The translations under genes and the position numbers were made by a program. This document shows positions 10,652-25,810 of a DNA stretch of 41,922 nucleotides, piece after piece. The stretch is taken from positions 1 to 41,922 of the forward strand of contig NAVB01000369.1 of NCBI GenBank assembly GCA_002179805.1, in the 5' to 3' direction. The notes under the pieces were generated by a model, which was given only the letters and a program-made list of their open reading frames with translations, did not search any database and was not told the DNA's origin. Each line of letters opens with the position of its first letter. Within the stretch, counting starts at the first letter, position 1. This DNA comes from Acanthamoeba lenticulata (Eukaryota > Discosea > Longamoebia > Acanthamoebidae).

Positions 10652-13249
10652 ATGCTCGAGAGCGAACTTCCACACGACGAGGAGTTCCAAAACCACCTCG
10701 CATTTGACGACGATCCAGGGCCGGCAGCAGACGAGCTTGCTGGTCTACATCAAGACGAGCAGGAAAGCAAGGGGAGGGAAGACCGGGAAAAGGCGGTGAA
10801 AAGAAAAGCGCCGGACACAGACGCTTCCTCGATCGAAGCGCTCAAGCGGCGCATTGTCCACCTCGAGATTGAACTCGAGAAGAAGGATGATCTAGTGGAA
10901 CAACTGAGTAACGCACTCGAGACCACCAAAGAGGAGAAACAGGAGAAGGAAATCGAGCTCGACCAGGTGACCCAGAACCTGCTACCACTTGCCGAATCAC
11001 TACACAAAATGCAGCAGCAACTAGATGAGAGGGACGCGCTCCAAGCGGACGAAAGGGAGAACGTCGAGGCCCACTTCGCTGACCTCGTTCAGCAGCTCGA
11101 AGCCGCTCGCGCAGCTATCGAGAATAAGGAGCACGAGATAGAGGTCTTACAGCAAGAGAATGAACAGCTCAAGAAACAAATCTCGAAGCGAGGGGCCCAA
11201 AAGTACTCGTTCGCGAATGGAAGTGGGACTGAAGAGAGTGACGTGGACTTGAGCGACAAGGAAGGCAGTGGCTCTCGACCAACTCGGACACGCTTGGAAG
11301 AAGACGTGACGGAGACAGAAGAGGAGCCCGAGGAGACGATAGGAGAAGCTGCCGGTCCGCCCGATGAAGAGGGATCACTTCTTAAGGATGTGAAGCCACC
11401 AACACTCGAGTCGGCAGAGAAGGTGGAAGAGAAGCCTCTTGATCCGTTCGACAGCTTCAGAGAGGAAATGGAGAGGGAGTACAAGAAGATCAACGACTCA
11501 CTACAGAGCGCCGAGCAGTTCTCTCTCATGTTCAGCAAGAAGACCCAAGAGTTGACGTCGAACATCTACCGAATTAAGGAGGTAAGAGAGCTGGAGAAGG
11601 ATAGGTCGAAGCTCGAAGAGAGTCTCGCCAACGGTGGCGAAGATAGCACCAGCGCCGCCGCCGACGACGGGTTTGAACAGAAGGTCAAGGCTTGGCCTCG
11701 CGAGATGCTCGAAAAGCAGCTCAAGCACTACCGGGTACAATCTTGCTTTCTTTCAATTCAGGGCCAATCTTGGGAGTTCGTTTTGCTTATTCTTCGCGAG
11801 CCGTGTTAGGACGCCTTCAACGCGGAGCGGAAGAGCCTGGAGGAACTCGAGGAGGAGAAATACAAGGTAGAGGAGGAGCTTATGTCGACAAAGCTGGAGC
11901 TCGAACAGAAACAGCTGGAAGTGGCCACTTTGCAGAGCGGCAAGGAACAACTCGAGCAGTACGTGTCTCAGTTGGCCGAGGTACGTCTTTTTTTATTACC
12001 CGAGTGCAACAGCTTCTTGGCTTCGTCTTTGTCCTCATCCCAGTCGGCGGCTCTGTGATAGGAAATGGAGAACGAAACTTCGCAGATGGTCTCGATGAAG
12101 GAGCAGTTCCAGACAGAGACCATGAAGTTCACCGAACCAGACTTCTCCACCTACTTGGAGTCTGACTCAGAGGGCTACAGCACGGGCGAAGAGGACGGCG
12201 ACGGGAAGAGTGGAGGACAGGGCAGCAGCGCGCTAGCCTCGCCCGCCATGTCGCCCATCGCGCCACGCGCCCGCGCTGGCGAGGACGGCGGTGTCAACAA
12301 TCACCATCGTGATGTCACCAAGCGGCGGAGCCTCAACCTCCACCTCGACCTCAACGCCCATCGCGCGACGCTTGCCGCAGTCAAGGGCCGACCCCACTCG
12401 TCTCGCACGCGCTCCACGGGGCCGTCCGCGGCGTCCAGCGGCAGCCACGCCCTTCCCCAACACGGCCGGGGTTCCATGTCGGCCTCCTTCCGAAGCGAGG
12501 ACGAGGACACCGCGACGGAGGGCATGTATAGCGAAGACGAGGGCCGCGAGAGCACCGAGGGCGAGGAGATCATCGGCAAGTACCGGGAAGAGGTCTCCCA
12601 GCTACGTGAGGAGCTACGCACCGTTCGCGAGGAGTTGCAACGCGCGAACGAGGAGCGGGATCGACAGTCCAGCGAGGTCCGTGCTCATCATCCTTACTCT
12701 CATTCCTCTCTTCTTCCTCCTTCGTCGTCTTCCTCTTCTTCCTCCGTCACCACGTCCTTTGTGGTTCATCACCACCGCTACGTGAACGACGCGGAGCGCC
12801 CCGAAATTTCTCTCAAGAAGCTGCGCCATTTCGACTATGGCGGCGGCCTCGTCTTGACCGAGAGCGACACGGAAGAAGAAGAGAAAGAAGAGGATGATGA
12901 CGAAGAGGTAGAAGAGGAAGAGCGGCGGAGGGCCAAGGCCCTTCTGGCCAAGCGGCGGCGGGCAGCCATGAAGGAGAGGCAGGAGTCGCGCCACAAGCGG
13001 AGGCGACGGCGAGTCAAGTCGGCCCAGGAGGTGGCGGTGGAGGCTCCCGCTGCCGAATCATTGTCGACGGTGGTGCCGGGCGAGGGCCGTCACGCGCCCG
13101 ATGAACCCACTCCCACGGAAACGGAGACAGCGACAGCGGAGGGCGAGAAGATTGTCTCCTCCGGCCCAGCCCCTGCGAGCCAGACGCTCTCGCACGCGCT
13201 CACGCAGGCGGCCTTCTCTCTGTTCTCCAAATTCAAGCGGACCATCTGA
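10652..13249 (+). CDS. Large coiled-coil protein, form with basic/acidic C-terminus
   Basis: Exons are 10652-11734, 11810-11980 and 12062-13249 (phase-0 introns of 75 and 81 nt), about 813 residues. Residues ~60-180 form a long heptad coiled coil (for example LKRRIVHLEIELEKKDDLVEQ). An acidic Ser/Glu region, further helices, a Ser-rich patch and another coiled coil ending ...REELQRANEERDRQSSE at 12676 follow. This form reads through 12677 into a Glu/Asp run and an Arg/Lys run (about 12850-13020), a nuclear-localisation-like segment, ending ...SLFSKFKRTI. The stretch 12677-12796 is pyrimidine-rich, 120 nt, and could also be removed in frame. No catalytic domain is seen. A scaffold or tether role is only a guess. 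The alternative 3' exons are given separately. Confidence 0.75.
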
Positions 13250-13426
13250 CCGAACAGTGTTCTTTGTTCGCGTCTCTCTATCATCATCTCTCATTCTCTC
13301 TCTGTTCTCGTTTTATCTTCTCTTCCATCATCGCTTGGTGTTCTTCTCCGTGTGATGGTTCTTGTATATTCTCGTTGTTGTACATTTTAATACATTATTG
13401 ATGGCGCTCGTGTTTATTCACAATAG

Positions 13427-14252
13427 ATGCGGGCCCAGATGGAGGCGAAGGATGGAAAGATTCAACTGCTGGAAGAAGAGGTAATTCATGCCGTCACTCT
13501 CCTCTTCGTCTTCCTCTTTCCCCTCTCCCTCCTTTTGTAATTTGTTTCACTATTTATTTTCATATTTTTATATATAAATTACATGTGATTGTAATAAACT
13601 CTGTCACCTCAACAACCAATTATCTTCATTCATTTCCGTCCGTTTATAATTATTACATGCTGCGCCAGCAATTCTCTGTTGGTGTACCAATCACATCGTC
13701 TTGACTAACCCCGTCCTTCTCTGTTCTGTGTGTGCACAACAGCTGCTCAGGCGCAACTCGGAGTACGAGTCGTCCGTCCGGCGAAACAGCGAGCTCGAGG
13801 AGCAGGGCCAGTCCTCCGGCCGTGAGATCGATGTCCTCAAGAAAGAGTACGTCTTGCGTCCTCATCCTCGTTCCGTTGACACACTGGCGCTGATGGTGAT
13901 GGACTACCACAACCAGGCTCTTCTACTCGCTGGCGGTGGCTATCAAGCTGAATCTGTCGCTGCAAGGCCGCAAGTGCAACGTGGGCATCGCGTCCCTCTA
14001 TGAGACCGCCGCGCAGCTCAACAAGCATCACTCCGAATGGAGCGAGTGGATCCTCGGGCAGCTCGTCGAATGTACGTGCCTCACCAACCAACCAACCAAC
14101 GAAACATGGACATGTGAGCTGATGTGTTAGCGTATGTTGATGTCGAGCAGCTGAGGAGCCGCCGGAGCAGCGCCGAGGACTTCGTTCGCTGTTGTTCTCG
14201 TCGTCCTCGTCGGCAGCGCGAGCAGCGCCGCGACGTTCCGGCACGAATGTAG
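13427..14252 (+). CDS. Alternative 3' exons continuing the coiled-coil gene
   Basis: Exons 13427-13480, 13743-13846, 13917-14071 and 14131-14252 are flanked by GT-AG and stay in one frame. Joined to base 12676 through a 750-nt intron (donor GTCCGT, acceptor CACAATAG) they extend the coiled coil without a break: ...DRQSSE, then MRAQMEAKDGKIQLLEEE, then LLRRNSEYESSVRRN, then a compact hydrophobic segment (LFYSLAVAIKLNLSLQGRK, with WSEWILGQLVE further on). The domain of that segment is not recognised. The last exon is uncertain. It stops at 14252, but an alternative 53-nt intron (14249-14301) would instead lead into a Thr-rich, then Lys/Glu-rich frame ending at 14698. The exons could also be an independent gene starting at ATG 13427. 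Confidence 0.6.
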
Positions 14253-14807
14253 GCTTATGACTGGCGGCCGGGGCAGCCGACGCCGCTGCCTCGACCCCCA
14301 GTACGCAGGCCACCGCGGCCGACGCCGATGATGTCGACGCAGCCGCAGGCGCCGATGCTGGCGTTGTTGAAGGCGCCATCAGCACCAGCACGATGACAAC
14401 GACAACGACTGCGTCGTCGACGAGCACGACGAGCACAATGGGCGCAACGAGCACGACCGCCAGGAGCAACAACAACATCAGCGGCACTACGTCGACGAGG
14501 GAGACGAAGGTCGAGAGCAAAAAGAAGCAGAAGGACCAGAGGGAGGAGAGGAAGAAGCAGACGGAAAAGCAGAAAGAGAAGGACGAGAGAGGAAAGCAGA
14601 AGAAGAAGGAGAAGAAGAAGAAGCAGAGGGCGGTCGAGGACGACGAAGAACGTGAGAAGCAGACACGGGGCATTTTGTTTTACTTTTTGGATCAGTGATA
14701 TTTTGTTTATTTATTATTCTGATTACAAAAAAAGCTTCAAAAATTCTCTTGGTTGGTTCCCCGACTTGGGGCAAGGTTGGAGAAATTGTTTTTTTTTTTC
14801 GTTTGTT

Positions 14808-15440
14808 CTAGGTGATGTTTTCTTTTATTCGCTGCACGGGACCAGCAGTGGCGAAAAGCCGAGCCTCCTCTGCGCGCTCTGCGCAGACAAGAAACTCCAT
14901 CAGGCGGGCCTGCAGCTGCTCGACAGCGTAGGCGCACTCCTCGAGGTTGATCATGGGTGTGAGAGTCCAGCTTCGCGCCATGTCGGTCTCGTTGTCGTCC
15001 TCGCCCGCATGGCCGGTCCCTCGTCCCATGAAGTGAGCGCCCAGCAGCTTCTCCCGGTTCTCTAGCCGCAGCAGCTCCCAGCCGAGCTCGACCAGTTCAA
15101 GTACAAAGTCCTCTACCTCGCCCACGAACAGAATCTGGTCGTCGCCAGCCGTGCAGTCGGTCGTGTTGTGGGACTCGTCCTCCTCCCTGTGTGCTCCCCA
15201 TTCTGTGCACCGGCGGCTGAGCTCAACGCCCTGCGCCATCCGTTCGTCCACGCGACTTCGTAGGTCCTGCTTGTCGCAGAGCAGGCGAAAGGCGAGGCTC
15301 TCGGCCGTCGCTGTTGCTGGCTTGCCCGTAACAGTTGTGATAACTGTGAGCACGGTCTTGGTCATTCTCTTTGTCTTATCTGTACAGTCAGGTCTTTGAA
15401 GGTTGGGTAATACTCGTCTACCAACAGCCTTCCCCTCCAT
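14808..15440 (-). CDS. Hypothetical protein, function unknown
   Basis: This is an uninterrupted minus-strand frame of 210 codons with strong G/C third positions, typical of the coding exons here. The ATG at 15440 is the first in frame. A second ATG at 15365 (MTKTVLTVITTVTG) could be the true start. The C-terminal half is acidic and probably helical (VEDFVLELVELGWELLRLEN and LEECAYAVEQLQARLMEF). No family was recognised and there is no signal peptide or membrane span. The neighbouring coiled-coil gene ends convergently. It is possibly the last exon of a longer gene that includes the FKBP-like piece upstream. Confidence 0.5.
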   Translation of the reverse strand: MEGKAVGRRVLPNLQRPDCTDKTKRMTKTVLTVITTVTGKPATATAESLAFRLLCDKQDLRSRVDERMAQGVELSRRCTEWGAHREEDESHNTTDCTAGDDQILFVGEVEDFVLELVELGWELLRLENREKLLGAHFMGRGTGHAGEDDNETDMARSWTLTPMINLEECAYAVEQLQARLMEFLVCAERAEEARLFATAGPVQRIKENIT

Positions 15441-16098
15441 AAGAACGTCCGCTTCCAGGCCTTACTCATCCTGTACTCAACTTGGCGAAATGGTTATGCA
15501 GCCGCTAGTCATCCTCCTCATGACCCAACCAGCACGTCCTCTCAGAACGAACTGCAAGCGAACCGGAAGCATGGGCAAAGGAAGCACGCGGGAAGACCGA
15601 ACTAACTTCGCCAGCCAATCGTGGACAAGGAAGATAAACCCTCCACCACTCACCAGTCTTTTACCGTTTCCGGAGGTGTAACGTAACCATCCCCTCACCT
15701 TACCACCACTTTTCCTCGTCCCGGACGCCGGCATCGAACCCCGTCACGACCTGGCCGAGTCCTTTCCCGACCACGCGTGAAGTGGTACGTCTTGTTGAGA
15801 AGGATTTTCGCAGAGGCATAGAAGTGTGCGCGTCAGATGACGCACGCGAAAGAAGGCGTTGCGGGCAAAGCTGATGATTTGGCGGTCTCGCCTATCGCGA
15901 GCGCGGTCTTGGTGGCGCGCTCAAGGGAATTCTGCCGTTGGTGGTGTCGCCTTCGACCACCGTCGTTGTCACCCAACCAAACGGCTTGCACCGGCAACAG
16001 CAAGTCACAATCGTTGATCATCCTTGTCCTGTTGGTCATGTACAGCTCGAGGAGAAAGATGGTCTTTACGATCGGGCTTCGCGCAAAGAGCGCACGCC
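15441..16098. other. Intergenic region with an FKBP-like fragment
   Basis: This 658-base stretch lies between the unknown gene and the U-box gene, both minus. Apart from the FKBP-like fragment listed separately, its short open frames show no motif. Confidence 0.5.
15715..15783 (-). pseudogene. FKBP-type prolyl isomerase fragment, probably decayed
   Basis: The minus strand reads VVGKGLGQVVTGFDAGVRDE in one frame, closely matching the FKBP core pattern (LGxGqVIxGfdeGV). It then meets a stop after EEKWW. Just downstream, other frames carry GGKVRG and then VTPPE, which resemble the next FKBP strand (GGKRRVTIPPE), so at least two frame changes separate the pieces. No upstream or downstream FKBP halves were found. 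It may be a relic, or one exon of a gene I could not assemble, since a GTAAGG donor-like site follows. Confidence 0.35.
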
Positions 16099-17307
16099 TC
16101 AATCTGACCCACCACATCCCCCGCCTCCGTCCCCGCCACCACCATCTCCGCCACCGCCACCACAGTCTCCGCCGTAGCCGCCGTCTCCGCCGTAGCCACC
16201 GTCTCCGCCGTAGTAGTAGCCGCCACCGTCATTCCCGCCGTCGTAGCCGCCGCCGTCACCGCCGCCGCCACCGCCGCCGCCGCTCGTGGTCACGTCGAGA
16301 CAGCCAAAGGTCTGATCCCAGCAAGAGGGCTTGATGTGCCGCTCGTACTGGAGCGGGAACAGGGCGACGATCGGGCACCGCACGATGAGCCACAAGGGCG
16401 AGATGATGAACACGGCGAGCAGCCAAAACACGATCCGGAAACAGATCTCGCACACGATAATCACGGCCAGCACCAGCGCGAGCAGCGGAAGGCACAGGCT
16501 GGCCGCCGTGCGCCGGCCATAGGTGCTCTCCGTGCCGTAGCAAAAGATGCAAAGAAAGCCGGCCGGCGACCTGTACCAGGGCCACGGCCGGTCGGGGTGC
16601 TGCTGGAGCTGATAGGCCTTGGTGCAGCAGTAGACCGGGCCCTCGCAGGTGCACACGCAGCAGCCCTGGCGCGACGCACGCGCTTCGCGGGTCATCGACG
16701 CCAGGCAGCCCTGCTCGACGTCGCCAGCAGCGGCGGGCGGCGGCGGAGCGTCGGCCTCGGCGTCGATCTCGGGCGGGGCGGACGGGGCCGAGCCAGGAGA
16801 CGACGGAGAGGAGGAGGAAGAAGAGGACGCGTTGTACGCGACTGCGCCCGAGTAGAGCGGCTTTGGCTGGTTGGAGTTGGTGGTGGCTGGAGGGCCAGCG
16901 GCCCCGTCGCTGTCTTCTGGGTTTTCCTGGCGGTAGCTATTGTCACGGAAGGAAAAGGCTGACGGTCAGTTCGCGTTTGCACCACGACGTGATGATACGA
17001 GACGAGGAAAGGGAAGAGGCGAACCGTTCGATGGCCGACCGAAGGGCGTAGTTGGGCACCAGCTGACGTTCGGTCACTGCCTGGCGGCACACAGGACATA
17101 TCGGGTGATTTTGGCGAAGCCAGGAGGTGATGGACGCCTTGGAGAAGGAGTGGCCGCAAGGCGCCATCATGGCCTCTTCCTGTAGGAGGCGGTCAGGTCA
17201 GCCCCGCGCGAGTGGTGGGGTCAGCTGGAGTCAGCACAAAAGAGAACGCGCACCATGAGGCCGAGGGTGATGGGGTCAGAGAACTCATCCGGCCTTTGTT
17301 TCTCCAT
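16099..17307 (-). CDS. Membrane-anchored U-box E3 ubiquitin ligase with Gly/Asp/Tyr-rich tail
   Basis: Exons 17307-17254, 17179-17025 and 16936-16099 give 348 residues. Residues ~8-70 form a U-box: FSDPITLGLM, spliced to EEAMMAPCGHSFSKASI, then PICPVCRQAV and NYALRSAIER. U-boxes recruit E2 enzymes for ubiquitin transfer. A Ser/Pro-rich linker follows, then a Cys-rich patch (GCCVCTCEGPVYCC), a double hydrophobic segment (LCLPLLALVLAVIIVCEICF and FWLLAVFIISPLWLIV) that is probably a membrane hairpin, and a C-terminal ~55 residues almost wholly Gly, Asp and Tyr. The second intron (16937-17024, 88 nt) uses a GTTCG donor. A weaker alternative donor a little further in is possible, so residues near 70 are uncertain. 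Confidence 0.85.
16117..16283 (-). repeat. Low-complexity Gly-rich coding repeat
   Basis: Imperfect 3- to 15-base repeats (GGCGGTGGC- and TACGGCGGAGACGG-like units on the minus strand) encode repeated Gly-Gly-Tyr-Gly-Gly-Asp in the tail of the U-box protein. Confidence 0.8.
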
Positions 17308-17505
17308 GGCTCTCTAACGCCAGCAATGGCGCAGCTGCACTTTAACAGTACGTTGGGGCCGCGGGAGCAGCTGCTGGCTGCCTCTCTTGCTTCTTCTCCC
17401 CTTCGGTGCACGCCAACCGTTTGTGGAAGAAACAAACTTTAAAAAAAAGACATAAAAATAAAAAAACTAAGAAAATGAAAAACGGTCTTGTTAGCACTCT
17501 TGATC

Positions 17506-18240
17506 ATGGAAGAAGACACAAGAGAAGCGGCGCCATTACCGAAGGCCCCCGCCAAATTCACGTTGGAAACGTTGGGCGTCACTGACTTCTTCAAGCGCAA
17601 GGGATGGGCCTACAATCGCACCAGCAACAAGACCATTACTTGCGCCGTGGGTGGGATGAACTGCGTCATGGACATTCTTCTCATTTTGGACAAGAGGGCC
17701 CTGCGAATCATCATCCGTAACATTGCTCCGTCGAGAAACTCTGAACGATTGCGAGAGATCTGCGAGGGCTTGAATGACATTAATTCGTCAATGATTTTGG
17801 GCTGTTTCTCGCGAGACATAGAGGACGGCGACATTTTGTACAAAGTCGCGATGCCGATTGTCAACGTGGGCCTCACCTTCGAGCAGCTGGACCACTGCAT
17901 GCACATCGCTGTGGCCACCGGTGCGCTCATTCTCCTCCCTGCGCCGATGTCCCCTGCACGCTGCTGACCTCCTCTCTCGTGCAGTCGACTACCACTACCC
18001 GCGCATCATGAAGCTCATCTGGAGCAACATGACCCCACAAGAGATCATTCGGTACGTTGTAGTGTCGTTGCTCAGCGCCTGCAAATGAACTCACGCCAGG
18101 CTTGTGCATGGCGCAGACCCAAGCCCAAGCCGGTAATCCCCACCCTGCCACCAGCCATCGTGCAGCAACTCGCCGAGGCTCGACCGGAGCTCTTGGAGCA
18201 AGTGACCGACGCCCTGCGCGAGATCAACGGTGGGGAGTAG
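17506..18240 (+). CDS. YbjN-like domain protein
   Basis: Exons 17506-17920, 17985-18051 and 18117-18240 give 201 residues. The pattern resembles the YbjN family, which is bacterial and similar to type III chaperones in fold: a short strand-rich half, then LREICEGLNDINSSMILGCF, SRDIEDGDILYKVAMPI, and a final helix pair (LTFEQLDHCMHIAVATVDYHYPRI). The last ~40 residues are Pro-rich and then helical. The function is unknown in eukaryotes. YbjN proteins are thought to act in protein-protein contact or regulation. An in-frame upstream codon at 17488 is not ATG, so ATG 17506 was taken. T-rich 3' sequence (TATTTATTTATTT) follows the stop. Confidence 0.68.
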
Positions 18241-18549
18241 TGCAGCTTTCGCACACAACATATTTATTTATTTATTTGGTTTTATTTATTTAATTCGAGT
18301 TGTACTTCGTGCTGGCTCACGTGTGACTGCACCGTCAACAAGAAGAAAAGGTTGTGCCCCTTGGCCAGTGAGTCTTCCACCAGAAAGCTTCGGCCAAAGG
18401 GAATAAAGAGAAAGAAAAATGGAAAAAATTGAAGATAAATTTGCGTTTTTGAAAAGGGAGAGGAAAAGCGAGACGAAGGCCTGAAATAGAATCTGCAAAC
18501 ACACCTCAACAAGGGGACCTCGGCGCAGCTTGATGAGGTGGGGCACACG
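18241..18549. other. Intergenic region between YbjN-like gene and VPS34
   Basis: This 309-base region has a TATTTA-rich 3' end for the upstream gene and the presumed promoter of the PI 3-kinase gene. Two overlapping minus-strand frames (18561-18282) show no motif. Confidence 0.5.
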
Positions 18550-23098
<4,549 letters not shown>

Positions 23099-23408
23099 AA
23101 CGCCAGGTCTCAGGCCTATACATTCATATGACCTTTGTCGACTCGTCCGTCAGGCTCTGCCACGAAAGGCTCGTCGATCGGTATCGGCGACAAAGGAAGG
23201 CTCTCTTGATGAAGCTCGATGACCGCAACATTTCGGGTCCGGAGTTTGTTGCGCACATTATTCGTCCAATGGCATCAAAGAAATGCCTGCGAGAGAACCT
23301 TGCGAAAAGAAACAAAACCTGACCGCGGTGAGCCCATACAAACACTTAAGACACTGAATCAGCACAACCACAAGCACCACAAAAACCTCGCACACTACAT
23401 TCACAAAC
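23099..23408. other. Intergenic region
   Basis: This 310-base gap between VPS34 and the NmrA-like gene contains a 64-codon frame starting at ATG 23128 with no recognisable motif, competing with a minus-strand frame. It is probably the 3' flank plus the promoter. Confidence 0.5.
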
Positions 23409-24338
23409 ATGCAAAAGCTTCTCGTAGTCTTTGGCGCCACTGGCCAACAGGGTCGCTCCGTCGTGGATTACGTCATCAACGACCCTGACCTGTCCAAGCA
23501 GTTCACCGTCCGTGCCATTACGCGAGACCCAACCAAGCCTGCGGCTCAGGCACTGCAGCAAAAGGGCGTCGAGGTGGTCAAGGCCGACGCTGAAGATGCC
23601 GAGTCGGTCAAGCAGGCCTTGCAAGGAGCGCACACCGTCTTCGCCATGACCGACACGACCTACGAACCGCAAGGTAAGCAGAAGGAGCACCGCTTGGGGA
23701 AGGCGATGGCCGACGCGGCGGTCGCGGCCGGAGCCGAGTACATCATCTTCAGCTCCCTGCCGCACGCGGGCAGGCTGTCTGGCGGCCAGCTGAACGTGTG
23801 GCACTTTGATGTCAAGGCCGAGCTGGAGGAGTACATCCGCGGCCTGCCCATCAAGAGCGCTTTCTTTGCGCCGGGGTGTTTCATGCAGAACTTCCACGCC
23901 ACCCTGGCCCCTCACCCGACTGGCGACGGCACCTACGCCATCGGCAACATCATCAAGCCCACGACGCCGCTTCCGCTGATCGACATCGTGGGCGACGCGG
24001 GCAAGTTCGTGGGCGCCATCCTCGCCGAGCCCGCCAAGTACGAGGGCAAGACGATTTCTGCCGCCACCAGGTTCTACTCGATGGACGAGATCGTCCAGAC
24101 GATGACCAAGCTCACCGGTAAGACGATCAAGTACGTCGAGCTGCCCGAGGAGGTCTTCCGTGGATACCTCCCGCCGCAGAGCGCCAACGAGTTGGTGGAC
24201 ATGTTGAAGCTCTTCCGCGAGCACGGCTACTACGGCCCCAAGCAGAACGAGCTCGTCGCATGGGGCGCACAGCAAGCCCGCGGCAAGCTGACCACTCTTG
24301 AGGAGTTCCTCACCGCCAACCCTCTTCGTCTTGCTTGA
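23409..24338 (+). CDS. NmrA-like NAD(P)-binding protein (HSCARG/NMRAL1 type)
   Basis: This is a single exon of 309 residues. It starts with a Rossmann strand and a GxxGxxG loop (VVFGATGQQGRSV, residues 6-18), followed by RAITRDPTKP, the usual basic segment that favours NADP(H). FSSLPHAGRLSGG replaces the active YxxxK region of true dehydrogenases, as in NmrA redox sensors. PGCFMQNF and the C-terminal helices fit the family. NmrA/HSCARG proteins sense NADP(H)/NADP+ and bind regulators rather than catalyse. Length is typical (about 300). It lies 103 bases before the next gene on the same strand and has an AATAAA site shortly after the stop. Confidence 0.9.
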   Translation: MQKLLVVFGATGQQGRSVVDYVINDPDLSKQFTVRAITRDPTKPAAQALQQKGVEVVKADAEDAESVKQALQGAHTVFAMTDTTYEPQGKQKEHRLGKAMADAAVAAGAEYIIFSSLPHAGRLSGGQLNVWHFDVKAELEEYIRGLPIKSAFFAPGCFMQNFHATLAPHPTGDGTYAIGNIIKPTTPLPLIDIVGDAGKFVGAILAEPAKYEGKTISAATRFYSMDEIVQTMTKLTGKTIKYVELPEEVFRGYLPPQSANELVDMLKLFREHGYYGPKQNELVAWGAQQARGKLTTLEEFLTANPLRLA

Positions 24339-24358
24339 GCTTGTCCACACCGAGCCAG

Positions 24359-24364
24359 AATAAA
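24359..24364 (+). terminator. Polyadenylation signal AATAAA
   Basis: AATAAA lies 21 bases after the stop codon of the NmrA-like gene, followed by T-rich and A-rich sequence. Confidence 0.55.
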
Positions 24365-24441
24365 AGACTTTCTTATTTTGTTATTTTTATCTAAAGAAAA
24401 AAAAATACAAACATTTCTATTTGAGTTTCTCCAGCATCGAG

Positions 24442-25810
24442 ATGCGTCGCCAGTGCAGGAATGGGGTCAGTCAGCTCCTGTGCGCGCGGACGCAGCACCT
24501 CCAAATCGTCTGCCGAAGGCTTGCAAGGTAAGATTCCGTACATATAGCAAATTGGATCTTCTTCAGCATCTCATCCAAATTTGGCGGCTCCGCTGGCGCA
24601 CCAGCTCGGCGGTGAGCGAGGAGCACCCGTATCATGACGCGGTCTCTTCGCCCAGCCCGCCGCCGGAGGGCACGGTCCTGCTCCACAACACGGCCATCAC
24701 CACACGCTCACCCAAGGCCCTCTCACGCCCGCCTCTCGTACGTTCCGTCTCTTCTTTTTGCTTCTTCCGCTACACACCCCGACACGGCCGGCCTTGCAGG
24801 CGATCGCGCACGGCCTGTTCGGGGCCGGCATCAACTGGCGCTCCGTTGCCAAAAAGATCACTCGTACGTGTTGTTCCTCAGGGCCGGGTTGATGATGGTG
24901 GCGATGAATAGACTCATCAACAACGGATCAACGGTTGGCGTGGGCTCGTGTGCCGGCCGCAGCGGCGTGTCACGTGAACTCGCTGCTGTTGGACCTCCGC
25001 AACCACGGGAGCAGCCCGCACCACCCGGAGCACACCTACGAGGCCATGATGCGCGACCTGCACTACCTCCTCACCCAGCGCTATCGCCTGTCCACCTTTT
25101 CCCTCATGGGCCATAGCATGGTGACTCGTCTTCCTCATCATCAACATCATCTTCATCCTCATCATCATCATCACCCTTGTTGACGTTGTTGTTGTGCCGT
25201 GGCGCCAGGGCGGCAACTTGGCCATGCGCATGGCGCTGCACTACCCAGAGGTGATCGACCGGCTGGTGGTGGTCGACTTTGCCCCGGTCTCCTACCCGGC
25301 CGTGGACAAGAACACCGACTACATCGAGCTCATGCAGTCGATCGACCTCTCCACCATCCGCAGCCGCAGCGACGTCGACAAGATCCTGGCCCGCACCATC
25401 CAGGAGCCGCTCCTGCGCGCGTTCCTGATCTCGAACCTCGTGCACGAGGCCGACAAGAGCTGGCGGTGGCGTCTCAACCTCGAGGCCCTGAAGAATCACA
25501 TCAAGTCCATCCGCTCGTGGGACGTGGCCACAGAGGGACGGCAGTACACGAAGCCGACGCTGTTCGTGGGCGGCGGCAAGAGCCCCTTCATCACGCCCGA
25601 GTACCACGACCGGATTCGAACCTTCTTTCCCAACGCCAAGATCGAGATGATCCCCGTACGCACGCCAGCCACCCGTTTCAGGCCGGTGGATGAATCGCTC
25701 AAAGAGATGTGTGTGTTGTGTGCGAACAGGACGCAGACCACTGGGTGCACTTTGCCAAGCCCAACGAGTTTTGCAGCGCCGTGGAGAGCTTCCTTCATCA
25801 CACGCAGTAA
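24442..25810 (+). CDS. ABHD11-like alpha/beta hydrolase, probably mitochondrial
   Basis: Six exons, 24442-24527, 24605-24737, 24800-24863, 24963-25120, 25209-25655 and 25730-25810, give 322 residues, close to the ABHD11 length. The catalytic Ser146 sits in MGHSMGGN, split by an intron after GHSM. His300 is in DADHWVHF. HGLFGAG forms the oxyanion region, and LLLDLRNHGSSPHHPE is the family signature. The N-terminus is Arg/Leu-rich without acids (MRRQCRNGVSQLL, then VCRRLASSAV), a mitochondrial presequence that only appears when the first intron is spliced. Human ABHD11 is a mitochondrial hydrolase linked to lipoylated dehydrogenases; that is family knowledge. The substrate here is unknown. Confidence 0.9.
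25125..25180 (+). repeat. CAT-rich microsatellite in an intron
   Basis: Short imperfect (CATCAT/CATCTT) repeats fill most of the fourth intron of the hydrolase gene. Confidence 0.7.

Noticed and set aside
23346..24350. Long minus-strand open frame opposite the NmrA-like gene
   Set aside because: It mirrors the codon bias of the plus-strand gene and has no motif.
25125..25180. Possible CRISPR-like or regulatory repeat array
   Set aside because: The units are 3-6 bases without spacers and lie inside an intron. It is a simple microsatellite.
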